A stretch of 59,726 bases of DNA from an uncultured Nitrosomonadales bacterium (lineage in GTDB: Bacteria; Pseudomonadota; Gammaproteobacteria; Burkholderiales; Gallionellaceae). Position numbers and translations under genes: made by a program. Numbering within the stretch: position 1 is the stretch's first letter; every line of letters begins with the position of its first letter. Below the pieces are notes generated by a model, which saw nothing but the letters and a program-made list of their open reading frames with translations, was not told the DNA's origin and ran no database searches. Of the stretch, positions 16,118 through 24,928 are shown one piece after another. The DNA is taken from assembly GCA_903915035.1 (NCBI GenBank), contig CAIWRI010000146.1, positions 1 to 59,726 on the forward strand, given 5' to 3'.

Positions 16118-17548
16118 GTGGAAGCTACTCAAGCGACACCAGTAAAATACGACATGGATGTGGTCAGATGGTTCACCATCGCGGCTGTCATTTATGCAGT
16201 TGTAGGTACGTTGATTGGTGTGTATATTGCATACGAATTGGCGTTTCCGTTTTTGAATTTTGACATCCCGGAAATTACTTTCGGTCGTCTGCGTCCGCTG
16301 CATACCAATGCGGTGATTTTTGCCTTCGGCGGCTGTACGCTGATGTCAACTGGTTATTACATCGTGCAACGCACGGGTGCGACCAAACTTTGGAGCAATA
16401 CGCTGGCCTGGTTTACCTTTTACGGCTGGAATCTGATTATTGTCTGCGCGGTGGTCACTTTGCCGCTGGGTCTGTCAGAAGGTAAGGAATACGCAGAGTT
16501 GCCATGGTGGGTGGATATCATGATTGCTGTTGTCTGGCTCTCATATGGATTCAACTACATCATGACTGTTGCGATTCGTAAAACTTCGCACATTTATGTG
16601 TCCAACTGGTTCACCATCGGCATGATCGTCATGATCACCTATCTGCATGTGGTCAACAGTCTGGCGATTCCTGTAGATTGGGCAACTTCCTATTCGATCT
16701 TCTCCGGCGTTCAGGATGCGATGATTCAATGGTGGTGGGGTCATAATGCGGTTGGTTTCTATCTGACTGCCGGCTTCCTCGGTATCATGTATTACTTCGT
16801 TCCCAAGCAATCCGGTCGTCCTGTGTTCTCATACCGTTTGTCCGTGTTGCACTTCTGGACATTGACTTTCGGTTATGTATGGCTGGGCGCTCACCATCTG
16901 CAATATACCGCATTGCCTGACTGGACCGGCTCTTTAGGTGCTGCGATTTCTCTGGCCATGATCATCCCTTCATGGGGCGGTGCGATGAACGGTATGATGA
17001 CTTTGTCCGGTGCCTGGGACAAACTGCGTACTGATTACATCCTGCGCTTCCTGGTCACAGCCCTGGCGTTCTATGCGATGTCTACCTTTGATGGCCCGGT
17101 TATGGCAATCAAATCTGTCAATGCCTTGTCGCATTACACGGACTGGACTATTGGTCACGTTCATGCAGGCGCGTTGGGCTGGATGGCGATGATTTCCTTC
17201 GGTGCGTTGTACCATCTGGTCAAGAAGTTGTGGAATACCGAAATGTATTCCGACAAGCTGGTGAACGTGCATTTCTGGATTGCGCTGATCGGCACGGTAA
17301 CTTACGTCGTGGCGATGTGGGTGTCCGGGATCATGCAGGGCCTGATGTGGCGTGATTACGATGAGTTCGGTACGCTGACCTACACCTTTGTTGAATCAGT
17401 ATCGGCTATGCATCCGTATTATGTGATGCGTGCGACCGGTGGATTGCTCTTCAATCTGGGTACCTGGATCATGCTGTTTAATGTGGTGATGACAATACGC
17501 AAGGCTGTCGCTGTTCGCGGCATCAATGCTGTCGCAGCCAGAGCATAA
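16118..17548 (+). CDS. ccoN: Cytochrome cbb3 oxidase catalytic subunit CcoN
   Basis: Subunit I of the high-affinity cbb3 terminal oxidase in the inner membrane; reduces O2 to water and pumps protons. 476 residues, about twelve membrane spans. Ligands seen: HTNAVIFAFGG (low-spin haem b), WWWGHNAVGF with the CuB histidine, MYYF holding the cross-linked tyrosine of the C-family, GAHHLQYT (two CuB histidines) and HVHAGALGW (haem ligands). I chose GTG at 16118 because GGGAGG lies seven bases upstream. A TTG at 16097 in frame lies inside the promoter region. First gene of ccoNOQP. Confidence 0.97.
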   Translation: MEATQATPVKYDMDVVRWFTIAAVIYAVVGTLIGVYIAYELAFPFLNFDIPEITFGRLRPLHTNAVIFAFGGCTLMSTGYYIVQRTGATKLWSNTLAWFTFYGWNLIIVCAVVTLPLGLSEGKEYAELPWWVDIMIAVVWLSYGFNYIMTVAIRKTSHIYVSNWFTIGMIVMITYLHVVNSLAIPVDWATSYSIFSGVQDAMIQWWWGHNAVGFYLTAGFLGIMYYFVPKQSGRPVFSYRLSVLHFWTLTFGYVWLGAHHLQYTALPDWTGSLGAAISLAMIIPSWGGAMNGMMTLSGAWDKLRTDYILRFLVTALAFYAMSTFDGPVMAIKSVNALSHYTDWTIGHVHAGALGWMAMISFGALYHLVKKLWNTEMYSDKLVNVHFWIALIGTVTYVVAMWVSGIMQGLMWRDYDEFGTLTYTFVESVSAMHPYYVMRATGGLLFNLGTWIMLFNVVMTIRKAVAVRGINAVAARA

Positions 17549-17560
17549 GGGGAGAAAAAT

Positions 17561-18382
17561 ATGTCTGATCACGATAAACTTTATTCAACCAAATTTCAGG
17601 ATAAGATTGAACGCAGCGCCGTCCTGATGTTCGTTCTGGTCGCCATTGCCGTCGCAGTCGGTGGTATTGTGGAAATTGTGCCTTTGTTCTACCTGCCGAA
17701 TACCGGCATGTCGGGCGGAGATGGTACGTTTAACAATACCCAGCATAAAGATATGCAGGGCAATTCTATTCCGATGGACAAGATCGTCTGGAATCCGGCA
17801 ACCTCGGCTCACAAGACGTTACCTTCACTGGTTAATCCGCAGCCGACTGACTGGCAGCCCGGAGATGGCGTACGTCCTTATACCGCGCTTGAACTGACTG
17901 GTCGTTATGTGTATATCCGCGAAGGTTGCTACTTGTGTCACTCGCAGATGATACGTCCGTTCCGCGATGAAAAAGATCGTTATGGTCACTATTCAATCGC
18001 TGAAGAGTCGATGTACGATCACACCTTTCAGTGGGGTTCCAAGCGCACCGGACCTGATCTGGCTCGTGTGGGCGGCAAGTATTCCGATGAATGGCATCGT
18101 AAGCATCTGAAATACCCGCGTGACGTGGTGCCTGAATCTGTCATGCCTAACTTCTTCTGGCTGGACAAGATGCCGGTTGATGTGAACAAAACGGTGAAGA
18201 CCCTAAAAGTCATGACGCAGATGCCGTTCAATCCTGTTCCAAAGTCGATTTATACCGAGGCATATATTGCAGCTGCACCGGCGGAACTCAAGGATAAGAC
18301 GGATTTGGATGCGGTGATTGCTTTCCTGCAAGGCCTGGGAAATCAGGTCAAGTTTGAAGAAGGTGTCGACTACCGTGACTAA
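17561..18382 (+). CDS. ccoO: Cytochrome cbb3 oxidase monohaem subunit CcoO
   Basis: Membrane-anchored monohaem cytochrome c of the cbb3 oxidase, 273 residues. One N-terminal span (about 18-42) ends in [15 protein letters not shown]. The haem c site [16 protein letters not shown] is near residue 125 and [11 protein letters not shown] follows. The protein is longer than the usual 200-240 residues because about 50 residues (roughly 50-98, starting [11 protein letters not shown]) are inserted between the membrane anchor and the [10 protein letters not shown] motif. Thirteen bases follow ccoN, with GGGGAG as its ribosome binding site. Confidence 0.95.
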   Translation: MSDHDKLYSTKFQDKIERSAVLMFVLVAIAVAVGGIVEIVPLFYLPNTGMSGGDGTFNNTQHKDMQGNSIPMDKIVWNPATSAHKTLPSLVNPQPTDWQPGDGVRPYTALELTGRYVYIREGCYLCHSQMIRPFRDEKDRYGHYSIAEESMYDHTFQWGSKRTGPDLARVGGKYSDEWHRKHLKYPRDVVPESVMPNFFWLDKMPVDVNKTVKTLKVMTQMPFNPVPKSIYTEAYIAAAPAELKDKTDLDAVIAFLQGLGNQVKFEEGVDYRD

Positions 18383-18587
18383 ACTGCTGAGCTACCTGCA
18401 TACCGATTGGGTAAGTATGACGAGCAACGACTGGCAGGGTGTACTTTTAACAGTCGCGGCTTTTGTCGCCATGATCGCAGCGTATGTGATGGTGTTCAAT
18501 CCCAGGAACAAGGATGCCTTTGAAGCGCAGAGCGACATGGTTCTGCGCGACGAAGGCGACTACAACAATTCAGGAGATAAAAAATGA
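18375..18587 (+). CDS. ccoQ: Cytochrome cbb3 oxidase subunit CcoQ
   Basis: Small single-span membrane protein of the CcoQ/FixQ family that stabilises the cbb3 complex. The core is [17 protein letters not shown] (membrane) followed by [13 protein letters not shown], the usual NP-R/K--F-- tail. The start is uncertain. GTG at 18375 gives 70 residues and overlaps the end of ccoO. ATG at 18417 gives 56 residues, nearer the family norm. Neither has a strong ribosome binding site. The stop overlaps the ccoP start (ATGA). Confidence 0.85.
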   Translation: MTKLLSYLHTDWVSMTSNDWQGVLLTVAAFVAMIAAYVMVFNPRNKDAFEAQSDMVLRDEGDYNNSGDKK

Positions 18588-19633
18588 GTGATAATCACGA
18601 CTCCGCTAGCGGCGTGCCGACTTCAGGGCATGTCTGGGATGATGATTTGGCGGACTTTGTCAACCAGCCACCGAAATGGTGGATGCTTGGCCTGACAGCA
18701 AGTGCAATTTGGGTAGTGGTATATTTGCTGATCTATCCGGCTATTCCATTGCCATCCGCAGGGACCTTTTTCAAGGGTATCGGTTTGCCCGGCTTGAATG
18801 TGCCACAACCGGGTGTCGATGCGAAAGACAATAACAAGTGGACTGCAATCAAGGAATTGTCTCAGGATCAGGCTGAGTTGGATGCGGTGCGTAAACCCTT
18901 TGAAGATAAAATCAAGGTAATGACACCCGCCGCCATTTTGGCAGACGATAAATTGACCGAATATGTAACACGTTCCGGTAAGGTATTGTTTTCTGATAAC
19001 TGCGCCGCCTGCCATGGTCAAAACGGTAAGGGTACTTTCCAGTCCGGCAAGTTTGCAATGCGTGAGCAAGGCTATATGGCACCGATTCTGCTGGATGATG
19101 ACTGGTTGTATGGCGGTAAGATTGATGATATCTATACCTCTATCTCTGGTGGTCGTCAGGGCATGATGGTTGCGCACAAAGATAGTCTGTCCGCACAGCA
19201 AATTGACGATGTTGCAAAATACGTCAAGGCGATGAGCGAAGAAGGCGGTAAGGATAAGGCTGACGCTGATTCCGCAGTTGCTGCTGGCAAAAAGGTTTTT
19301 GCTGAAAGCGATTGTACAGCCTGTCACGGTGCAGATGCCAAGGGTATGGCGGCTATGGGTTCTGCCAATCTGACGGATAAAATCTGGCGCTTTGACGGAT
19401 CAATTGCAGGTATCACGCAAACGATCACTTACGGTGTCAATTCCGGCGATCCGCAAGCACGCGTCGCGATCATGCCTGTCTGGTTGAAGAAAGATGAACA
19501 GGGCCACGTGGTCAGTAAGCTTGATGAAACTGCAATCAAGAAACTGGCAGTTTATGTTTATAAGTTCGGTGGCGGTCAGAAGGATGAAGTTGCAGCAGCT
19601 CCGGCTGTCGAAGCTGTTCCTGCTGCTAAATAA
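18584..19633 (+). CDS. ccoP: Cytochrome cbb3 oxidase dihaem subunit CcoP
   Basis: Dihaem cytochrome c subunit, 349 residues, that takes electrons from soluble cytochromes. N-terminal WDDDLADFVNQPPKWW followed by a membrane span is typical of CcoP. Two haem c sites are seen: CAACHGQNGKG (about residue 140) and CTACHGADAKG (about 245). An Ala-rich tail closes the protein. It overlaps ccoQ by four bases. Confidence 0.96.
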   Translation: MSDNHDSASGVPTSGHVWDDDLADFVNQPPKWWMLGLTASAIWVVVYLLIYPAIPLPSAGTFFKGIGLPGLNVPQPGVDAKDNNKWTAIKELSQDQAELDAVRKPFEDKIKVMTPAAILADDKLTEYVTRSGKVLFSDNCAACHGQNGKGTFQSGKFAMREQGYMAPILLDDDWLYGGKIDDIYTSISGGRQGMMVAHKDSLSAQQIDDVAKYVKAMSEEGGKDKADADSAVAAGKKVFAESDCTACHGADAKGMAAMGSANLTDKIWRFDGSIAGITQTITYGVNSGDPQARVAIMPVWLKKDEQGHVVSKLDETAIKKLAVYVYKFGGGQKDEVAAAPAVEAVPAAK

Positions 19634-19686
19634 ATCACTGTTTGTCTGCGTGGTATATCCGCGCAGACTTGATGAAAGGAACCAAC

Positions 19687-19809
19687 ATGCATCACGACTT
19701 TGTATTCTGGGCTTTGGCCATCGCAGGTGTAGGTGCTTTTACTGTACTTGCAGGCTTTTTGGGCTACCTGCTCAAAAATGCGATATGTAAAAAAAGTGGC
19801 GAGAAATAA
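19687..19809 (+). CDS. 40-residue single-span membrane protein in the cbb3 operon
   Basis: ATG at 19687 is preceded by AAAGGA (19675-19680) and opens a 40-codon frame ending TAA at 19807-19809. The peptide starts MHHDFVFWALAI, has one hydrophobic helix of about 23 residues and ends with a basic tail (KKSGEK). It lies 53 bases after ccoP and before the operon terminator. Size, topology and position recall CcoM, the small helix of the Pseudomonas stutzeri cbb3 oxidase, but I cannot show homology. It is distinct from CcoS, which is encoded at 24650. Confidence 0.7.
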   Translation: MHHDFVFWALAIAGVGAFTVLAGFLGYLLKNAICKKSGEK

Positions 19810-19824
19810 TCAGTTTTTCGTTTG

Positions 19825-19855
19825 AAAAAAGGGGGGGGCTAGCCTCCTCCTTTTT
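19825..19855 (+). terminator. Rho-independent terminator of ccoNOQP and the small gene
   Basis: AAAAAAGGGGGGGG (from 19825) can pair, with G-U wobbles, to CCTCCTCCTTTTT (19843-19855) around a CTAG loop. It ends in a T run. It separates the structural genes from the ccoGHIS assembly genes. Confidence 0.75.
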
Positions 19856-19929
19856 GCGTTGCTGGATACCAGGTATGCCCTGAGTGAATTTTTCTGGCGG
19901 GTATGGATTCCTATCATCCCGGTTGATAT

Positions 19930-19985
19930 TTTGTCATGTCCGCGCCCTCTCCCCAACCCTCTCCCGGAAGGCGAGGAGACTAGCG
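19930..19985. repeat. REP-like dispersed repeat upstream of ccoG
   Basis: The stretch contains CCCTCTCCCCAACCCTCTCC and GGAAGGCGAGGAGA. It is closely similar to the element at 35872-35940 inside fdsB. A frame open upstream of ccoG runs through it but is not the real start of ccoG. Confidence 0.6.
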
Positions 19986-20066
19986 TATAACGGCGAATTT
20001 CAGATTAGATTGGAAGAGTTTAGTCAACGCGTATTAATAGCGAATATGAAATATGAGGGGTTGGTC

Positions 20067-21518
20067 ATGAGTGAAGCAACAAACAAGCAGCTTGATAATT
20101 CCAGCAATGTTACGGATATCTACAGCGAACATATTGAATGGGCCACCAATCTGGGTGAGAAAACCATCCATGCCAAGCGCGCACCCGGTCGCTTTCGCAC
20201 ACTCAAGTATTTTACTGAATCACTTTGGTTGATTTTCTTTTTTGGCGCTTATCTGCGCTGGAACGGTAAGCAGGCGGTTCTGCTTGATGTGAATAATCGT
20301 CAGTTCCATATCTTTAACATCACTATTTTGCCGCAGGATATCTGGATGGTCTCCCTGTTGCTGTTGCTGATGGCAATGACCTTGTTTGCGGTGACATCGG
20401 TAGCCTCACGTGTTTTCTGCGGTTACTTCTGTTTTCAGACTGCCTGGGTTGATCTGTTTACCTGGATAGAAGAAAAAATTGAAGGCAATCCCAATAAGCG
20501 TCACAAGCTCGATGCAGCACCGCTGAGTCTGCATAAAATCAGGGTGAAAGCAACCAAGCACCTGATCTGGTTTGCGATTGCCATTTTTACCGGTATCAGC
20601 TTCACGGTCTGGTTTGTCGATGCGCATAGCTACTGGGATGATTTACTTCATTTTCATCTGTCCGCTATAGAAAAAGCGACCCTGTTTGCCTTTACTATGG
20701 GCACTTATGTGCTGGCTGGTTTTCTGCGTGAACAGACCTGTTTGTGGCTGTGCCCGTATGCCCGTATTCAGGCGGTGATGGCAGATTCACAGACCATTCT
20801 GCCGGCTTATGATTTGCAGCGCGGCGAGCCGCGTGGCAAACTGCAAAAAGGCAAGGTTATCGAGAAACAGGGCGATTGTATCGATTGTTTTCAATGCGTT
20901 CAGGTTTGCCCGACTGGTGTGGATATTCGCGACGGTCAACAATTAGGTTGCATTACCTGCGGCTTGTGCCTGGATGCCTGTGACTCGGTGATGGATAAAA
21001 TAGGTCGTCCTCGCGGTCTGATTCGCTATGCGTCGCTGGATGAGTTGGAAGGCCGTTCGGTTAAGAAGATATACCAGCACCCGCGTACTTTTATCTATGT
21101 CGGGATTTTGTTGCTTGCGCTGAGCGGTATTATTTACGGCTTGACGCATCTGGGTAATTTGACCTTACGCGTGGCACCTGAGCGTCAGCCTTTGTATGTA
21201 ACCATGAGCGATGGATCAATACAGAACAAGTATACTTTTAAAGTGCTGAACAAGACGGACAAAGATGTAGAGGTTAAAGTCAGTGCTGAAGGCGGCATCC
21301 CCGGGCAGATACTGGTTGATGCCGATAAGCCGCAACTGATACATCACGGCAAGGCTGCTGGATTTACAGTATTTGTCAAAGCGCCGGGTGCAAATGTGCA
21401 CGAAGAAGTCACTAAAATTGAATTTCGCGTTGTCAATATCCTGAATCCGGCCATGTCCGCTGAATATGATACGGTGTTTAATGGCCCCGAGGATGAACAT
21501 GGGCACGAGCATAAGTAG
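20067..21518 (+). CDS. ccoG: cbb3 oxidase accessory protein CcoG (FixG/RdxA)
   Basis: 483-residue polyferredoxin-like membrane protein. CcoG reduces Cu(II) to Cu(I) on the copper delivery route to CcoN in studied members. Several membrane spans (about 45-260) contain FCGYFCFQTAW and CLWLCPYARIQ. They are followed by two [4Fe-4S] sites, CIDCFQCVQVCPTG and CITCGLCLDACD, and a C-terminal immunoglobulin-like domain. The start is ATG at 20067, where GAGGGG lies six bases upstream. The longer open frame from 19884 crosses a REP-like repeat and is rejected. Confidence 0.95.
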   Translation: MSEATNKQLDNSSNVTDIYSEHIEWATNLGEKTIHAKRAPGRFRTLKYFTESLWLIFFFGAYLRWNGKQAVLLDVNNRQFHIFNITILPQDIWMVSLLLLLMAMTLFAVTSVASRVFCGYFCFQTAWVDLFTWIEEKIEGNPNKRHKLDAAPLSLHKIRVKATKHLIWFAIAIFTGISFTVWFVDAHSYWDDLLHFHLSAIEKATLFAFTMGTYVLAGFLREQTCLWLCPYARIQAVMADSQTILPAYDLQRGEPRGKLQKGKVIEKQGDCIDCFQCVQVCPTGVDIRDGQQLGCITCGLCLDACDSVMDKIGRPRGLIRYASLDELEGRSVKKIYQHPRTFIYVGILLLALSGIIYGLTHLGNLTLRVAPERQPLYVTMSDGSIQNKYTFKVLNKTDKDVEVKVSAEGGIPGQILVDADKPQLIHHGKAAGFTVFVKAPGANVHEEVTKIEFRVVNILNPAMSAEYDTVFNGPEDEHGHEHK

Positions 21519-21615
21519 TGAGTAGTAAGTAGTGCACCCGCAAGGGGCAGTCCGTGCGGTGCCCGCAGCGAATGCTGCGACCGCTACGCTCAGTGGTAAG
21601 TGGATTAATGAAAGG
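21519..21615. repeat. AGTAGTGAGTAGTAAGTAG-type repeat between ccoG and ccoH
   Basis: Just after the ccoG stop the sequence is a degenerate GTAGTGAGTAGTAAGTAGTG run. It is followed by a GC-rich section with internal pairing and closes with AGTGGTAAGTGG. The same motif family occurs inside murB (57571-57643) and at the end of murF. It therefore appears to be a dispersed short repeat of this genome. Confidence 0.5.
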
Positions 21616-21621
21616 CAGAAA

Positions 21622-22176
21622 ATGATTTCTCAAAAAAACAAGCAGGGCTGGCGCAATCCGTGGGTGTTGGGTTTGCTGGCGATTATGATGTCCGGCGTAA
21701 TGATCAATGCGCGTTTTGTCTGGAATGTATTGAATAATCCGGTGCGTGTGCTGGATAATGATTACACCGTGCTAAAGCATAATCAGTATGATGCAAAGTG
21801 GTTGCAGCAGCAGTCAGAGCGCTCTACTTTGGGTTGGACGCTCAACCTGCATTCACCCAGTCAGTTGGAAAATGACAGTCTGGCGAAGCCCGATGAGGCG
21901 CGCTTCATTCTGATGAAAAGTCCCGCATTGATGAAGCTTGAATTGCATGACAAGCAAGGTCATCCGGTGCAAGGTGGTAAAGTGCTCATCAAGGCGCAGT
22001 GGCCCGGAGATCCGCATTATGATTTTTCAGGCGCATTCAAAGAAGTCACGCCGGGTAATTATGAGGGCAGTCTGGCTTTCCCTCGGGCCGGTAATTGGGA
22101 TATGATTATCACTGCAGATCGTGCCGGCAGCCAATTTTCCACTGAACAAAAAGTCTTCGTTGCTATTTCCAAGTAA
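21622..22176 (+). CDS. ccoH: cbb3 oxidase assembly protein CcoH (FixH family)
   Basis: 184-residue membrane-anchored protein of the FixH family. One N-terminal span (WVLGLLAIMMSGVMINA) precedes a periplasmic domain. The typical pairing of YDAKW near residue 60 and a PGNYEGSLAFPRAGNWD segment near the end is present. CcoH interacts with the oxidase during assembly. The start is ATG at 21622 with AAAGGC about five bases upstream. An upstream in-frame GTG at 21532 lies inside the repeat and is unlikely. Confidence 0.88.
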   Translation: MISQKNKQGWRNPWVLGLLAIMMSGVMINARFVWNVLNNPVRVLDNDYTVLKHNQYDAKWLQQQSERSTLGWTLNLHSPSQLENDSLAKPDEARFILMKSPALMKLELHDKQGHPVQGGKVLIKAQWPGDPHYDFSGAFKEVTPGNYEGSLAFPRAGNWDMIITADRAGSQFSTEQKVFVAISK

Positions 22177-22193
22177 TACTGGTTTATTCCTTC

Positions 22194-24647
22194 ATGTCAG
22201 AATCTGAATCAGGGCACCTCGCGCTTGCGGGGTGTTTTCATTGCGGCTTGCCCGTTGCTGCGGATATCAATTTCCATACGCAACTGGATGAAGCGCAGCG
22301 GGTGTTTTGTTGCTTCGCCTGCCAGGCGGTGTGCGTCGCAATTTTTGACGCTGGTTTGCAGGGGTTTTATCAGCGCACGCCGGAAGGCATCTTGCTGGCA
22401 CCGCCGCCAACGCCGCCCCGTGATGTTGAGATGTATGATCTGGAGGAAATTCAGCAGGAATTTGTCAGTTGTCAGGGCGAGATACGCGAAGCGCATTTAC
22501 TGGTGGAAGGTATCCATTGTGCCGCCTGCGTCTGGCTGATCGAGCGCAGCATGATGCGCATAACGGGGGTGCGCTCAGCCGGTGTCAACCTTGCCGGAAA
22601 ACGTTTGCATCTACGCTGGGATAGCAGCGAGGTTAAGTTATCCGAGCTGATACATAAATTATCCCGGGTTGGCTATTCCGGTGTGCCCTACGATCCGGAA
22701 GTTGCAGAAGGAACGATGAAACGCGTCAATCGCGCCTTGTTGTACCGGCTTTTTTTCGCGGGTTTTGCCATGATGAACCTGAATCTGATTGCGATTGCGC
22801 TCTACAGCGGTGCGGATCATGGCGAATTTGTCCGTTTTTTTCAGTGGATGGCTTTTGCGCTGGCCACACCCGCCTTGCTGTATTCAGGCTATCCCTTCTT
22901 CAAGGGTGCCTGGACGGGATTGCGTAATGCCAGCCTGACCATGGATTTGCCGATTGCGATAGGTTTGTCTGTCACTTACCTGTTTTCACTGTATGTGACC
23001 CTGCAAGGCGGCACACAAGTGTATTTCGATACGGTCACCAATTTACTGTTTGTAATTCTGATCGGTCGTTATCTGGAAGGGATGTACCGGCATCAAGCCG
23101 TCTCCGCGACTAACCGTTTGATGGAGTTGCAGCCCAGAGTGGCTATTGTCCTGCAAGATGGCGCAGAAAAGATCTGCTCGGTGCGCGCAGTGACGGTCGG
23201 CGCACAGGTGCTGATCAAACCGGGTAGTCATATACCGATGGACGGGCGTGTAATTGACGGCAGTAGTGCGGTGGATGAGGCGATGTTGAGCGGCGAATCC
23301 ATGGCGGTTAAAAAGCATCCGGGTGATCGGGTGATTGCGGGGACCTTGAATGGCAGCGGCGTGCTGATTGTCGAAGTGGAGGCCGCCTCGCAAGACTCTA
23401 CCTTGTCGAAAATCATCCGGCTGGTGGAAGAGGCGCAGTCATCCCGTGCGCCGATACAGCGTCTGGCTGATGCCATCGTGCCCTGGTTTGTGCTGGTCAC
23501 CTTGATCTTAGCCTGTTTATCTTTTTACCTTTGGTCGGCCAATTTTGAACACGCGCTGATGGTGGCAACCTCAGTTTTGATTATCACCTGCCCCTGCGCG
23601 CTGGGCATGGCGACCCCGATGTCGATCGCGGTGGCGTCGGGGCTGGGGGCGAAACACGGTATCTTGATTAAAAATGGCGTGGTACTGGAAACACTCTCCA
23701 AAGTGACGCATTTTGTTTTTGACAAGACCGGTACGCTGACAGAAGGCCGCATGAATGTGCATCAGGTGTTTGTCGCAGGAGGGCAGCACGAGGATGATTT
23801 GCTGTCCTTTGCCGCGGCGGTAGAACGTTATTCCGAACATAGTGTGGCCCGGGCGATTGTACTGGCGGCGGAGACCCGTCAACTGCCTTATCGCACTCTG
23901 ACTGTGCAGGACTTTTATGCCACTTCAGGTGCCGGAGTCGCGGCAACTGTAGCGGATCATGCCGTGTTGCTGGGTACCCGTGAGTGGCTGCTGCGCAATC
24001 AAATTACCCTGGAGGGAGTTTTGATGGAGGCTGAGTCAGCGGCCCTGTCAGAAACTTGTGTGCATCTGGCCGTAGATGGCCGGCATGTGGCTACGCTGAC
24101 CTTAGCTGATACCTTGCGGGCGGATACGCAGGCCTTGATTGACAGCTTGCGTGCCGCCGGCATTGGTATGACATTGCTCTCCGGCGACAGGCTGGCGGTT
24201 GCCGAGTCGATAGCAACGCAGTTAGGCGGCATGGAAGTCATCGCCGAAGTATTGCCGCAAGACAAGGATCGTACTATTCAACAACTGCAACAGCGGGGTG
24301 AACGCGTCGCCATGGTAGGTGACGGGGTGAATGATGCACCTGCCTTGATCCGTGCCGATGTGGGTATTGCGCTGGGTTCCGGTACGGATGTGTCGGTTGA
24401 GAGCGCGGACATCGTGCTGATGCACAATGAACTGGATAAGGTTCGTCTGGCAACGTTGTTGTCCAGATATACCTTACGCACCATCAAGCAAAATATCGGC
24501 CTGTCATTCGTCTATAACAGTATCATGGTGCCCATGGCCATGACAGGTCATGTCACGCCGTTGATTGCGGCTATCAGTATGCCGGTAAGCTCGCTGCTGG
24601 TGGTGGCTAATGCGGCGCGTATTCGTAATCTGTTTAAGGAAAAATAA
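22194..24647 (+). CDS. ccoI: Copper-exporting P-type ATPase CcoI (FixI)
   Basis: 817-residue P1B-type ATPase that moves copper across the inner membrane for cbb3 assembly. Order of features: cysteine-rich N-terminus (CFHCGLPV, CCFACQAVC), heavy-metal-associated domain with GIHCAACV (about 105-112), membrane segments, TGES-like LSGES, the CPC metal site TCPCALG (about 464), phosphorylation site DKTGT (about 510) and GDGVNDAP. The N-terminal Cys-rich extension is typical of CcoI rather than CopA. It starts 17 bases after ccoH. Confidence 0.95.
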   Translation: MSESESGHLALAGCFHCGLPVAADINFHTQLDEAQRVFCCFACQAVCVAIFDAGLQGFYQRTPEGILLAPPPTPPRDVEMYDLEEIQQEFVSCQGEIREAHLLVEGIHCAACVWLIERSMMRITGVRSAGVNLAGKRLHLRWDSSEVKLSELIHKLSRVGYSGVPYDPEVAEGTMKRVNRALLYRLFFAGFAMMNLNLIAIALYSGADHGEFVRFFQWMAFALATPALLYSGYPFFKGAWTGLRNASLTMDLPIAIGLSVTYLFSLYVTLQGGTQVYFDTVTNLLFVILIGRYLEGMYRHQAVSATNRLMELQPRVAIVLQDGAEKICSVRAVTVGAQVLIKPGSHIPMDGRVIDGSSAVDEAMLSGESMAVKKHPGDRVIAGTLNGSGVLIVEVEAASQDSTLSKIIRLVEEAQSSRAPIQRLADAIVPWFVLVTLILACLSFYLWSANFEHALMVATSVLIITCPCALGMATPMSIAVASGLGAKHGILIKNGVVLETLSKVTHFVFDKTGTLTEGRMNVHQVFVAGGQHEDDLLSFAAAVERYSEHSVARAIVLAAETRQLPYRTLTVQDFYATSGAGVAATVADHAVLLGTREWLLRNQITLEGVLMEAESAALSETCVHLAVDGRHVATLTLADTLRADTQALIDSLRAAGIGMTLLSGDRLAVAESIATQLGGMEVIAEVLPQDKDRTIQQLQQRGERVAMVGDGVNDAPALIRADVGIALGSGTDVSVESADIVLMHNELDKVRLATLLSRYTLRTIKQNIGLSFVYNSIMVPMAMTGHVTPLIAAISMPVSSLLVVANAARIRNLFKEK

Positions 24648-24649
24648 TA

Positions 24650-24838
24650 ATGGATGTAATTTATAGCTTGATCCCGGGGATGGTGTTTTTCGGTCTGGTG
24701 TTTGTCGGCGTGCTGATCTGGGCGGTGAAAAAAGGTCAGTACGAAGACATGGAAGGCAATGCCAGCCGTATTTTGCTCGATGATGATGAAGATACCATGC
24801 TGCATCACGATCAAAAGGTGCATGCACCGAAAGCGTAA
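24650..24838 (+). CDS. ccoS: cbb3 oxidase maturation protein CcoS
   Basis: 62 residues with one N-terminal span (IYSLIPGMVFFGLVFVGVL) followed by the CcoS hallmark WAVKKGQYEDMEG and an acidic tail. CcoS is needed for cofactor insertion into cbb3 oxidase. It begins two bases after the ccoI stop, so the two are coupled. Confidence 0.9.
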   Translation: MDVIYSLIPGMVFFGLVFVGVLIWAVKKGQYEDMEGNASRILLDDDEDTMLHHDQKVHAPKA

Positions 24839-24844
24839 TTTGCT

Positions 24845-24862
24845 CAACGCCTGCCAGCGTTG
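24845..24862. terminator. Small hairpin between convergent ccoS and EAL-domain gene
   Basis: CAACGC (24845-24850) pairs with GCGTTG (24857-24862). A second possible stem, GTTCA/TGAAC, follows near 24905-24922. Neither is followed by a T run, so the terminator role is only suggested by position. Confidence 0.3.
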
Positions 24863-24928
24863 TCTGGCAATAGGGAAAGGCGACAGCAATACCGGACGGT
24901 ATCAGGTTCAACGTCCCTGAACATTAGT

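Noticed and set aside
18623..19327. 234-codon minus-strand frame opposite ccoP
   Set aside because: It is antisense to a conserved dihaem cytochrome gene and has no coding features of its own.
19884..20066. Longer N-terminus of CcoG
   Set aside because: The extension runs through a REP-like repeat, while ATG at 20067 has a good GAGGGG site and gives the family length.
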